Source of the DNA: Macrococcus carouselicus
GTDB lineage: Bacteria; Bacillota; Bacilli; Staphylococcales; Staphylococcaceae
Direction of reading: 5' to 3'
Assembly (NCBI RefSeq): GCF_004359515.1
Contig: NZ_SCWD01000001.1
Coordinates: 434,001 to 498,000 of the forward strand
DNA length: 64,000 nucleotides
This document shows positions 28,299 through 36,505 of the stretch, piece by piece; within the stretch, counting starts at the first letter, position 1, and the number at the start of each line of letters is the position of its first letter. The notes beneath the pieces are model-generated. The model did no database searches. It saw nothing but the letters and a program-made list of their open reading frames with translations, and was not told the origin of the DNA. The translations under genes were made by a program, and so were the position numbers.

Positions 28299-29434
28299 GC
28301 GGTTATGTCTATTCAGGCGAATTACTGAAATACCGGTTCTCAGATCAGCATCCATTCAACCAGATGCGCTTTCTGCTGACGACGGATCTGCTGAAGAAAA
28401 TGGGTGTGCTGACCGAAGATGAGATAGTACCGGGAAGAAAGGCGACAGATGAGGAGCTGGCACTCATCCATCATCAGGATTATATAGAAGCGGTCAAGCT
28501 CGCAGGACAGAATCAGCTCCCTACGGATAAATGTGAAAGTTATGGACTGAACTCTCCGGACACACCGAACTTCAGCGGGATGCATGACAGTGCCGCCTGG
28601 CTGGTCGGCAGTACACTGACGGCCTGTGATATCGTGATGACAGGCGCAGCTGCGCGTGCCTGCAATATCGGCGGCGGACTCCATCACGGATTCAGGGGTC
28701 GTGCTTCCGGCTTCTGTATTTATAATGACAGTGCGGTCGCCATCCAGTATATGAAGCAGAAATACGGTGCACGTGTCCTATATGTCGATACGGATGCCCA
28801 TCACGGGGACGGTGTCCAGTTCTCCTTCTATGATGATCAGGATGTCTTTACCTATTCTATTCACGAGACTGGCCGCTATCTGTTCCCGGGAACGGGCAAT
28901 ATCAATGAGAAGGGTGAGGGTGAGGGTTATCTCTGCAGTATGAATCTGCCGGTTGATGCCTATACAGAAGACGAATCATTTCTCGAATGTTTTCAGCAGA
29001 GTCTCGCAGTCGCGTGCAGGTTCTTCAAACCTGACGTGATTCTCAGCCAGAACGGCGCAGATGCGCATTACCTGGATCCACTGACGCATCTGCACTGCAC
29101 GCATCGCATCTTTGAGCAGATTCCGCGCATCGTCAAATCTCTGGCCGATGAATACTGCGGCGGCAGGTGGGTGGCAGTCGGGGGAGGGGGCTACAATATC
29201 TTTCAGGTTGCACCGCTTGCCTGGAGTCAGGTCTGGCTTGCGATGAAAGAAATTGATATACCGACAGGTGAACTGCCGGCTGACTGGATTGAAAAGTGGC
29301 AGCCCGAGACGAAACTCGAACTGCCACTGACATGGGATGCTGATTTAAGGGGTTATCAGGAGATCCCGAGAAGAGCAGAGATCACGGAGAAGAATCAGGT
29401 GATGCTTGAGCGGGTGATTCAGCATTATGAATAG
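28295..29434 (+). CDS. acuC: AcuC, class I histone-deacetylase-family protein deacetylase
   Basis: This 379-aa zinc deacetylase removes acetyl groups from AcsA and reactivates it, opposing AcuA. The family motifs are intact: NIGGGLHHGFRGRASGFCIYND with the His pair, YVDTDAHHGDGVQ with the zinc ligands, and QNGADAHYLDPL. The later VGGGGYN with Trp and Leu following is also typical. It ends the acuABC operon. No strong terminator is visible after it. Confidence 0.95.
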   Translation: MSGYVYSGELLKYRFSDQHPFNQMRFLLTTDLLKKMGVLTEDEIVPGRKATDEELALIHHQDYIEAVKLAGQNQLPTDKCESYGLNSPDTPNFSGMHDSAAWLVGSTLTACDIVMTGAAARACNIGGGLHHGFRGRASGFCIYNDSAVAIQYMKQKYGARVLYVDTDAHHGDGVQFSFYDDQDVFTYSIHETGRYLFPGTGNINEKGEGEGYLCSMNLPVDAYTEDESFLECFQQSLAVACRFFKPDVILSQNGADAHYLDPLTHLHCTHRIFEQIPRIVKSLADEYCGGRWVAVGGGGYNIFQVAPLAWSQVWLAMKEIDIPTGELPADWIEKWQPETKLELPLTWDADLRGYQEIPRRAEITEKNQVMLERVIQHYE

Positions 29435-29827
29435 GATGATTCCGCTGTCGGCTGTGTGATCTGAAGGTTTCTGACAAAGAGAGGGCCTGATAGAGACCGT
29501 TTATATCCTGCGACCATCGGAATCGCCTGCAGCGGCAGGGCGCCGAAACTGATAGCTGCTTTTTATTCTGCCCATCCATGTTTTCAGACGGAATGTTCAG
29601 CATGAAATGCTTCAGCGCTCGATTCAGCCCTGTCAGATTCGGTTCCTTGAGTTGATAGTGCCTTCTATCTTCTCTTGTCTTGATCAAAGTCATCACGATT
29701 CTTTCAGTTGACGCCATTACAGATGATACTTTCCTGAAAGAAAACGAAGCCTCTTTAATGTTGATTTGGTAATTTACAAATTTAATATAACTTTTACACA
29801 AAGGCTTTTCTTTTCTGAAATTACTGT
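29435..29827. other. Gap after acuC without a convincing gene
   Basis: No RNA gene or clear coding region is seen. On the minus strand an open frame contains ASTERIVMTLIKTREDRRHY, which faintly recalls the wing region of MarR-family regulators. It lacks the rest of that fold, and the remaining residues look random. It may be a decayed regulator fragment or noise. The right end supplies the tRNA promoter. Confidence 0.3.
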
Positions 29828-29833
29828 TATAAT
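29825..29833 (+). promoter_or_regulatory. Extended -10 promoter of tRNA-Leu
   Basis: TGTTATAAT at 29825-29833 is an extended -10 element (TGN-TATAAT) 15 bases before the tRNA. No good -35 is at the expected distance, which is usual for extended -10 promoters. Confidence 0.55.
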
Positions 29834-29848
29834 TAATTTATTGCTTGA

Positions 29849-29931
29849 GCGGTCGTGGCGGAATGGCAGACGCGCTAGCTTCAGGCGCTAGTGCCCGCAA
29901 GGGCGTGGAGGTTCAACTCCTCTCGGCCGCA
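29849..29931 (+). tRNA. tRNA-Leu (anticodon CAG)
   Basis: A class II tRNA of 83 bases. The acceptor stem GCGGTCG pairs with CGGCCGC. The D arm is GCGGAATGGCAGACGC and the anticodon stem CTAGC/GCTAG, with loop TTCAGGC giving anticodon CAG. A long variable arm (GTGCCCGCAAGGGCGT) identifies leucine or serine type, and the T arm is GGAGGTTCAACTCCTC. CCA is not encoded. It reads CTG codons, which are frequent in the neighbouring core genes. Confidence 0.95.
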
Positions 29932-29935
29932 TACC

Positions 29936-29967
29936 AGAGCTTCTGATTTTTCAGAAGCTCTTTTTTT
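29936..29967 (+). terminator. Terminator after tRNA-Leu
   Basis: An 11-bp perfect stem (AGAGCTTCTGA at 29936-29946 with TCAGAAGCTCT at 29951-29961) and a TTTT loop are followed by seven Ts. Confidence 0.92.
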
Positions 29968-30039
29968 ATTACTGATTCCTGATGAGCCGACCCGCTATCT
30001 TGATGTTGAGATGCAGCTCTGAAGGCACTCGCTATTGTG

Positions 30040-30195
30040 ATGATGGTGCTGCCTGAAATCGTGCTGAATCGTATATCAATACTGGCTCTTTTCGGGCTGC
30101 TCTTCTGCTCAGCGGGCTACCTGCTGAAGCCGCACTTTGAACTGGTCAAGCTGAGAATGATTCGAATATCAGGGGAGAGCACTATCGTAGATTAG
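30040..30195 (+). CDS. Possible 51-aa membrane peptide
   Basis: An ATG-led frame of 51 codons encodes one hydrophobic segment (ISILALFGLLFCSAGYLL, about residues 12-29) followed by a basic tail, and ends four bases ahead of a strong terminator. No good ribosome site precedes the start, and the frame stays open a little further upstream, so it may be the 3' relic of a longer membrane-protein gene. Confidence 0.3.
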   Translation: MMVLPEIVLNRISILALFGLLFCSAGYLLKPHFELVKLRMIRISGESTIVD

Positions 30196-30198
30196 GAG

Positions 30199-30231
30199 AA
30201 ACCGGACTACACGGCGTAGTCCGGTTTTTTT
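30199..30231 (+). terminator. Terminator ahead of the recombinase-like gene
   Basis: A 12-bp perfect stem (AAACCGGACTAC at 30199-30210 with GTAGTCCGGTTT at 30216-30227) is followed by a T run. Confidence 0.9.
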
Positions 30232-30302
30232 GATGAGCAGAACGATAGAATGTGACTCAAATATATATTACTATGAATAAGTAAAGTCGAAAGGAGGCGC
30301 CT

Positions 30303-30830
30303 ATGCTTAAGGTGGAACCGCTTAAGGATGTGCTTGTGATCGAGCGGCTGAAGGTACATCTGAGGCGACGTCACATCAAATACTATCTTCTCTTTGCGGT
30401 CGGTATCAATGCGCCGCTGAAGACTGAGGAGCTTGTCCGGCTGACGGTCCGGGATGTCAAGCCGCCGGTCTTTCGTGCTGTCAATGGTTTTCAGATTGTG
30501 CTCCCGGATTATCTGAGGGCGGAACTGGATGCATTTATTCAGTCGGAGAACCTGCAGCAGGGTGACCATCTGTTCACATCGGACCGTACAGGCAAGCCCT
30601 ATACCCGTCAGCAGCTGCACCGCACGTTATCTGAGGCTGCTCAGGCGCTGGATATTCGGCTGAATATCGGCATGCAGTCCCTGAAGAAAACTTTTGCTTA
30701 TCATCTCTATGAAAGTGGTATGGATATAACTGATCTGCAGCACCTCCTCGGTCATCAGTCCAAAAAGATGACCTATCATTTCATTGATGTACCGCAGCTG
30801 CCATCATCTTGCATTACATTGAATCTATAA
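30303..30830 (+). CDS. Tyrosine-recombinase-like protein with altered catalytic residues
   Basis: This 175-aa protein covers only the catalytic domain of a phage-integrase/XerC-type recombinase. The fold markers are there: NAPLKTEELVRLTVRDV at the position of the first catalytic box, and MQSLKKTFAYHLYESGMDIT followed by LQHLLGHQSKKMTYHFI at box II. The key residues differ: the first arginine is Lys, the His-x-x-Arg of box II reads as Gln-Ser-Leu-Lys, and the nucleophile tyrosine is only tentatively the Y in MTYHFI. The N-terminal core-binding domain is missing. Strand exchange activity is therefore doubtful. It has a strong AAGGAGG and ends 11 bases before mnhA, so it may be co-transcribed with the antiporter genes. 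Confidence 0.75.
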   Translation: MLKVEPLKDVLVIERLKVHLRRRHIKYYLLFAVGINAPLKTEELVRLTVRDVKPPVFRAVNGFQIVLPDYLRAELDAFIQSENLQQGDHLFTSDRTGKPYTRQQLHRTLSEAAQALDIRLNIGMQSLKKTFAYHLYESGMDITDLQHLLGHQSKKMTYHFIDVPQLPSSCITLNL

Positions 30831-30841
30831 GGAAGTGAATT

Positions 30842-33178
30842 ATGTTAGCTTTATTTCTGCTGACCGGATTTGTCATCATGGGACTTATCTGGCTGCATCA
30901 TCATTCTGTGAAACGGGTGCCGCTCGGCGTGACAGCCGCTCTCTATCCCTTGATGGGGTCAGCACTCAGTCTCTATGCTCTTGCAACCAGGCAGACGTTC
31001 AGGCAGACTGTGCCGTGGATTCCTGCCCTCGATGTCAATTTTTCGTTCAGGCTCGACAGCCTGAGCCTGATTTTCTTTGCATTGATCTCGTTCATCGGTG
31101 TTCTTGTCGTTATCTATTCCGTCTTCTATTTGTCGAAGCACGAGAATCTCCCTAAGTTCTACAGTTACCTGCTGCTCTTCATGACGGCGATGTACGGGGT
31201 GGTCCTGTCGACAAACTCCATTGTTCTCTACGTCTTCTGGGAACTGACTAGTATCTCCTCATTTTTACTCATCAGTTTCTGGTATAAGAAGAAGGCGGCC
31301 CGTTCAGGTGCCCTGAAGTCCTTTCTGATCACAGTCTTCGGCGGTATGATGATGCTGATGGGCTTTATTGCGCTCTATATCATCACAGGGACCAACGACA
31401 TCATGCAGATTGCCGCCCGGCTCGACGGGCAGGGGAAATCCTCCCTCTATTATTTCGCAATGGGGGCCATTCTGCTTGGTGCATTGACAAAATCAGCGCA
31501 GTTCCCGTTCCATATCTGGCTGCCGGATGCGATGGAGGCGCCGACGCCGGTCAGTGCCTATCTCCACTCGGCGACGATGGTTAAAGCGGGAATCTATCTT
31601 CTTTTGAGATTGTTTCCTATCTTCAGCGGTGAACCGGTCTTTCAGTGGATTCTCATCATTGACGGCCTGCTCACAATGCTGGTCGGCAGTCTCTTCGCAG
31701 TCAGACAGAGTGATCTGAAAGGCCTGCTTGCCTATTCCACGATCAGTCAGCTCGGCATGATTGTCTCCATGATCGGTCTCTCTGCCTTTGACGGGTCCCG
31801 TGAGGCGCTGAGACCTTTCATAGTCATCACGCTGACCGGTGCACTGCTGCACATCATCAATCACGCGCTTTTTAAGGCGGCTCTTTTCATGGGAGCGGGC
31901 ATTGTCGATCACATCACTCATACACGCGACCTTTCAAAGCTCGGAGGTCTGAGGCAGCTGCTGCCTGTCACATTCACGGTCATGACCATCGGTGCGCTGT
32001 CGATGGCGGGGCTGCCTTTCTTGAACGGCTTCCTCACTAAGGAGATGTTCCTGACCGCGCTCGTTGACTTCGAAGGGCGTTACGCAGTGTGGCTGACTTC
32101 AGCGGGTGTCATCGCCAGTATCGGGACCTTTGTCTACAGTCTGATTGCCATTGTCCGGACCTTCTTCGGTGAGCGTTCAGTTGAAGTGGATCACGAGGAG
32201 TCGCGGGGCATCCTGATTTCACCGGTCATTCTGGCGGCGCTTGTGATCCTGTTCTTCTTTGTGCCGAATGTGCTGCTCTATGCCCTTATCGCACCGGCCC
32301 TCGGTGTCGTGCTGATGTTTGATCCGGCGGCCTACATAAAGCCGGTCCATGCCTGGCACGGCTTCAATGTGACGCTTCTTCTGACCGTCATCATCGTCGG
32401 CAGCGGTGGGCTGATCGTCGCAAGTGGCGTCTACCGCAGGCTCTTTCCGAAATATAAGGAGATGCCGCTGAATATACTCTACCATAAGAGTATGAAAGGG
32501 CTGGATGCCGTCAGCCAGAAAGTCATCAGACGGATTATGACGGACCGCTTGAACCACTATCTGATGTTTCTGTTCGCGTTCATCCTGCTGACCAGCCTGC
32601 CGCTCAGTCTCGCGGTCATGTACGATGTCTATCCGGCATTCGAACTGTCCGAGATGGATTACTATACGACATTACTGGCAGGCTTCATTGTCGCTGCTTC
32701 CTATGCCATGATGAAGGTGCAGTCGAGGATGACGGCCACCTTGCTCACCGGTGCAATCGGCTACGGCACCTCAATGATCTATATCCTGATGTTTGCGCCT
32801 GACCTCGCGCTGACTCAGTTCGTCATTGAGACGATCACGACTGTACTCTTTCTCAGCTGTTTCTATCATCTGCCTAACCTTGAGCGGGAGAATAAAAGCA
32901 GGCTGAACAGAGTCGTCAGCATGACGATTGCAGGGGGGATGACCTTGCTCGTCCTCTCGATGATGGTCATCTCGCAGTCAGCGGAACTCTACAGCTCAAT
33001 CTCTGAATACTACGAGAAGGCCTATGATCTGACAGGCGGAAAAAATATCGTCAATGCGATACTCGGTGACTTCCGGGCATTTGATACCTTGCTGGAAGGG
33101 GTTGTCCTTATGATCACGGGACTCGGTATCTACGCATTGATCACACGAAAAGGAGGGGCGGAGCATGAGAGAAAATGA
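30842..33178 (+). CDS. mnhA: Na+/H+ antiporter subunit A
   Basis: This 778-aa polytopic membrane protein is the largest subunit of the Mrp/Mnh cation-proton antiporter. It is homologous to the NuoL proton-channel subunit of complex I: VFWELTSISSFLLISFWY, the LPDAMEAPTPVSAYLHSATMVKAGIYLL block and HIINHALFKAALFMGAG carry the conserved charged residues. A C-terminal extension (after about residue 600) carries the MrpA-specific helices. With MnhB-G it exports Na+ in exchange for protons, driven by the proton gradient. It is slightly shorter than staphylococcal MnhA (about 800 aa). Confidence 0.95.
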   Translation: MLALFLLTGFVIMGLIWLHHHSVKRVPLGVTAALYPLMGSALSLYALATRQTFRQTVPWIPALDVNFSFRLDSLSLIFFALISFIGVLVVIYSVFYLSKHENLPKFYSYLLLFMTAMYGVVLSTNSIVLYVFWELTSISSFLLISFWYKKKAARSGALKSFLITVFGGMMMLMGFIALYIITGTNDIMQIAARLDGQGKSSLYYFAMGAILLGALTKSAQFPFHIWLPDAMEAPTPVSAYLHSATMVKAGIYLLLRLFPIFSGEPVFQWILIIDGLLTMLVGSLFAVRQSDLKGLLAYSTISQLGMIVSMIGLSAFDGSREALRPFIVITLTGALLHIINHALFKAALFMGAGIVDHITHTRDLSKLGGLRQLLPVTFTVMTIGALSMAGLPFLNGFLTKEMFLTALVDFEGRYAVWLTSAGVIASIGTFVYSLIAIVRTFFGERSVEVDHEESRGILISPVILAALVILFFFVPNVLLYALIAPALGVVLMFDPAAYIKPVHAWHGFNVTLLLTVIIVGSGGLIVASGVYRRLFPKYKEMPLNILYHKSMKGLDAVSQKVIRRIMTDRLNHYLMFLFAFILLTSLPLSLAVMYDVYPAFELSEMDYYTTLLAGFIVAASYAMMKVQSRMTATLLTGAIGYGTSMIYILMFAPDLALTQFVIETITTVLFLSCFYHLPNLERENKSRLNRVVSMTIAGGMTLLVLSMMVISQSAELYSSISEYYEKAYDLTGGKNIVNAILGDFRAFDTLLEGVVLMITGLGIYALITRKGGAEHERK

Positions 33179-33590
33179 CGTCATGCTTGAGACGATCTCA
33201 AAGATCGTCATCCTGATTATTCTGACGTTCGGTTTCTATATCTTCTTCAGCGGTCATAACGGGCCGGGCGGAGGCTTCATCGGCGGTCTGGTGTTCGCCT
33301 CCGCCTTCATTCTGATGTTCCTGACATTCGATGCCGAGAAAATCAGGCAGATATTGCCGTTTGACTTCACTTATCTCATTGTCGGCGGTATCCTGATCTC
33401 ACTATCGACACTCTTTCTGCCGCTTTTCTTCGGTGATGACTGGCTGACGCAGTACGATCAATATTTCAGGCTGCCCTTGATCGGCAAACTGCATATAACA
33501 ACGGTCACGATTTTTGAGTTCGGCATTCTTCTGACCGTCCTCGGCGTCGTGATGACGATACTTCTAACGATTAGTGGTGATACGAAGTGA
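33165..33590 (+). CDS. mnhB: Na+/H+ antiporter subunit B
   Basis: This 141-aa protein has four predicted transmembrane segments. The motif FYIFFSGHNGPGGGFIGGLVFASAFIL (split across residues 19-45) is diagnostic for MnhB/MrpB. AGGAGG inside the end of mnhA precedes the ATG, and the gene overlaps mnhA by 14 bases. Confidence 0.94.
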   Translation: MRENDVMLETISKIVILIILTFGFYIFFSGHNGPGGGFIGGLVFASAFILMFLTFDAEKIRQILPFDFTYLIVGGILISLSTLFLPLFFGDDWLTQYDQYFRLPLIGKLHITTVTIFEFGILLTVLGVVMTILLTISGDTK

Positions 33591-33916
33591 ATTTACTGAT
33601 AATGATAATAACAGGGACGCTGACTTTCACAGGTGTCTATCTCGTCCTGTCAAAGAACCTGATACGGATTGTACTCGGCACAAGTCTTCTCAGCCATGCT
33701 TCGAATCTGTTCCTTCTCTCCATGAGCCGGGCAGGACAGAACGTGCCGATCATCGGTAACGGCGATGAGTATGTGGATGCGGTACCGCAGGCGCTGATAC
33801 TGACGGCGATCGTCATCAGTTTCGCAATCACTGCTTTCCTGCTCGTCATCGTCTACCGCACATACCGTCATACGAAGCACAATCATATCGATGCACTGGG
33901 AGGTCATGATGAGTAA
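33587..33916 (+). CDS. mnhC: Na+/H+ antiporter subunit C
   Basis: This 109-aa protein has three transmembrane helices and is homologous to NuoK of complex I. VLGTSLLSHASNLFLLSMSR and the DAVPQALILTAIVISFAITAF block (about residues 64-84) are conserved in MnhC/MrpC. The start is GTG at 33587, overlapping the mnhB stop by four bases. Confidence 0.94.
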   Translation: MNLLIMIITGTLTFTGVYLVLSKNLIRIVLGTSLLSHASNLFLLSMSRAGQNVPIIGNGDEYVDAVPQALILTAIVISFAITAFLLVIVYRTYRHTKHNHIDALGGHDE

Positions 33917-35354
33917 TTTAATTATTCTTCCTATGCTTCTGCCGCTGCTTGCGGGTGTACTGACGGTCATCATCAGGCAGTATAGAAGGGAGATTGCGAT
34001 CAGCGCGACCGCTGTTGCGTCTGTCATCGCTTTCACACTTGCCTATTTCTCGACGGAGCAGATCTTCGTCATCAACTTCGGCGGCTGGCGCCCACCTTAC
34101 GGCATACAGTTCGCCGGTGATTTTCTGAGTCTCTCGTTATCGGGCATCAGTCTCATGCTGACCTCGCTGATTCTTCTATTCGGTCTGCACCGGCCGGCCG
34201 CTGAGAGTATCAAGCTGCCATTTGTGCTTTTTCTGCTCGTCGGTGTCAACGGCTCATTTCTGACGGCTGATGTCTTCAATCTCTTCGTCCAGTTCGAAGT
34301 CATGCTCCTTGCTTCCTTCGTTCTGATGGCTATCGGCAACAGGGCAGTGCAGTTCAAGGCTACTGTGCCGTATGTTGTCATCAATGTAGTCGGCTCCTGG
34401 CTTTTCCTCGTGGCGATTGCGATGACCTACAGCCTGTACGGCACACTCAACTTTGCGCATCTTTCGCTCAGAGTGCAGGATCACGGGATGACGAGTCATG
34501 CACTGCTCATTGCGGTGCTCTATCTGCTCGTCTTCGCCTTGAAGTCAGCGCTGATTCTGTTTATGTGGCTGCCGAAGTCCTATGCTGTACTCTCGACAGA
34601 GAACTCGGCTATCTTCAGCGCCTTACTGACGAAAGTCGGCGTCTATGCGATGATCCGCTTTGCGACGGTCATCTTTTCTGTTCATGCGCCCATCACCCAC
34701 AATCTGATCATCTCAGGCAGTATCTTCACGATGCTGATCGGCTGTATCGGGGTTGTCGCTTACCGCAGTATCAAATATATGATCTGCTATCAGATCATTC
34801 TTTCAATCGGCATCGTCATCTTCGGCCTGGCGACAGATACACAGGCAGGGCTGCAGGGTGCAGTGCTCTATCTGATGAATGATATGGTCATCAAGAGTCT
34901 GCTCTTCCTGCTGTCAGGTGTCATCATCCGTGAGCTCCATATCCGTTCCATCAATCAGAACCATGGTCTGATCAAGCATTATCCGGCACTTGGCATCCTT
35001 TTTCTGCTGGTCACGCTGACCATCGGAGGTGTACCGCCGTTCGGTGGGTTCGCAGGGAAGCTGATGATCATCAAGGGCGGACTGCAGGACGAGGCGTATA
35101 TCGGTACGGTTATTCTGGTGCTGTCCAGTCTCGTCGCCATGTATGCTTTGCTTCGCATGTTCCTCCGGGTCTTCTTCGGTGAACCGTTGTCTGAGAAGCG
35201 GAAGCAGGTCCATATGCATCAGTACCTGGCGATGACGTTGCTCTTTGTGCTGTCACTTCTTGTCTCACTGGCTGCACAGCCGCTTCTTGACATGATTTCT
35301 CATCTGAATGTCGCTGATTATATCGAGACATTGATGAACGGGGGTGAACGTTAA
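33909..35354 (+). CDS. mnhD: Na+/H+ antiporter subunit D
   Basis: This 481-aa polytopic protein of the NuoN/NuoM type is the second large channel subunit. LFVQFEVMLLASFVL, LPKSYAVLSTENSAIFSALLTKVG and MNDMVIKSLLFLLSGVI carry the family charges. Two ATGs (33906 and 33909) lie next to each other and the frame opens even earlier. GGGAGG at 33898-33903 fits the one at 33909 best. It overlaps the mnhC end, and its own stop overlaps mnhE (TAATG). Confidence 0.94.
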   Translation: MSNLIILPMLLPLLAGVLTVIIRQYRREIAISATAVASVIAFTLAYFSTEQIFVINFGGWRPPYGIQFAGDFLSLSLSGISLMLTSLILLFGLHRPAAESIKLPFVLFLLVGVNGSFLTADVFNLFVQFEVMLLASFVLMAIGNRAVQFKATVPYVVINVVGSWLFLVAIAMTYSLYGTLNFAHLSLRVQDHGMTSHALLIAVLYLLVFALKSALILFMWLPKSYAVLSTENSAIFSALLTKVGVYAMIRFATVIFSVHAPITHNLIISGSIFTMLIGCIGVVAYRSIKYMICYQIILSIGIVIFGLATDTQAGLQGAVLYLMNDMVIKSLLFLLSGVIIRELHIRSINQNHGLIKHYPALGILFLLVTLTIGGVPPFGGFAGKLMIIKGGLQDEAYIGTVILVLSSLVAMYALLRMFLRVFFGEPLSEKRKQVHMHQYLAMTLLFVLSLLVSLAAQPLLDMISHLNVADYIETLMNGGER

Positions 35355-35839
35355 TGGCACAGTTCCTGCTGAATATTGTCATCGCCTTTCTCTGGATGCT
35401 CTTCGGTGATCAAGAACGTTTCTATTTTTCGACATTTATCAGAGGTTATATCATCGGTCTCATCATCGTCTGGCTCGTCCATCAATTTTTCGGCGGCAAG
35501 TTCTATCTTTATAAGCTCTGGGCCATCTTCAAGCTCTTCGTGGTCTTTAATGTGGAGCTCGTGACGTCCAGTTTCACGACGAGTGACTATATTCTGTTCA
35601 GACCGGAGGAGGTCAACCCGGGTGTGGTCTGCTACGAGACGAACCTGCAGGTGGGCTGGCAGGTCACATTGCTGACCATGCTGATCATACTGACACCAGG
35701 TTCAGTCGTGCTGAAGATTTCAGACGACAACCGGCTGCTCTTTATTCATGCGCTTAACCAGACGGAGAATGAGAATATGAAGCTGCTCAAATCGATAGAG
35801 AACTATGAACGACTGATCAAGGAGGTTGTGTATTCATGA
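35354..35839 (+). CDS. mnhE: Na+/H+ antiporter subunit E
   Basis: This 161-aa protein has two or three N-terminal transmembrane helices and a soluble C-terminal part. The segments VVFNVELVTSSFTTSDYI and LTPGSVVLKISDDNRLLFIHAL are typical for MnhE/MrpE. It overlaps both neighbours by one to four bases, so the whole mnh operon is translationally coupled. Confidence 0.93.
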   Translation: MAQFLLNIVIAFLWMLFGDQERFYFSTFIRGYIIGLIIVWLVHQFFGGKFYLYKLWAIFKLFVVFNVELVTSSFTTSDYILFRPEEVNPGVVCYETNLQVGWQVTLLTMLIILTPGSVVLKISDDNRLLFIHALNQTENENMKLLKSIENYERLIKEVVYS

Positions 35840-36120
35840 GTATGCTGATCATTAAACTGGCACTGATTATATACGGCATCGCGATGAGTCTCGCACTCTA
35901 CCGTCTGCTGAGCGGTCCGTCTCTACCGGACCGGGTCGTCGCCTTCGATACCATCGGCGTCATCATCATGTCATCGGTCGCTATTATCGGCGTCCTCTTT
36001 CACACACAGGTCTATCTAGAGGCTGTGATCATCATCGGGGTCCTTGCCTTCATCAGCACGATAGCGACTTCGCGCTTCATTGAGAGGGGGATCATCTTTG
36101 AACGTAAGCGAAATAAGTAA
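35836..36120 (+). CDS. mnhF: Na+/H+ antiporter subunit F
   Basis: This 94-aa protein has three helices. [20 protein letters not shown] and the following [20 protein letters not shown] are the MnhF/MrpF family core. It begins on the ATGA shared with mnhE and overlaps the mnhG start region. Confidence 0.93.
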   Translation: MSMLIIKLALIIYGIAMSLALYRLLSGPSLPDRVVAFDTIGVIIMSSVAIIGVLFHTQVYLEAVIIIGVLAFISTIATSRFIERGIIFERKRNK

Positions 36121-36442
36121 CCTGATTGCGGCTCTTATCATTCTGCTCGGCAGCCTGATGGCACTCATCAGCTCAATCGGTCTCGTCAGGTTTCAGGATG
36201 TCTACACGAGAAGTCATGCGGCGACCAAGAGCTCGACGCTCGGTGTCCTATTGACGTTGACAGGCGTCTTCATCTTCTTTTTTGTCAATGATAATTATTT
36301 TAGTGTCAGGGTCATACTCGGCATTGTGTTCCTCTATATCACAAGTCCTGTCGCAGGTCACTTGATTACACGTGCCGCCTATAATTCAGGCGTCAAGATG
36401 TATACAAAACAGAAGGGGAAAAAAGGGAAACGATTGAACTGA
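36098..36442 (+). CDS. mnhG: Na+/H+ antiporter subunit G
   Basis: This 114-aa protein has three helices. The [20 protein letters not shown] segment with [13 protein letters not shown] is the MnhG/MrpG signature. The frame extends to a TTG at 36080, but GAGGGGG at 36084-36090 supports the TTG at 36098 and gives a normal length. A basic tail (KQKGKKGKR) ends the protein. It closes the complete seven-gene operon. Confidence 0.9.
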   Translation: MNVSEISNLIAALIILLGSLMALISSIGLVRFQDVYTRSHAATKSSTLGVLLTLTGVFIFFFVNDNYFSVRVILGIVFLYITSPVAGHLITRAAYNSGVKMYTKQKGKKGKRLN

Positions 36443-36446
36443 CAGA

Positions 36447-36485
36447 AAAAGGTTCTCCGTCTTTAGACGGGGAACCTTTTTTCGT
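36447..36485. terminator. Bidirectional terminator between mnhG and nagA
   Basis: A 15-position stem with one mismatch (36447-36461 with 36466-36480) has A-rich and T-rich ends, so it can stop both the mnh transcript and the converging nagA transcript. Confidence 0.9.
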
Positions 36486-36505
36486 CTGTTCAGCTGTACC
36501 CGTTC

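Noticed and set aside
29382-29801. 139-codon minus-strand frame after acuC
   Set aside because: It overlaps the end of acuC and only a short part recalls MarR regulators; the rest is not protein-like. Kept as a gap description only.
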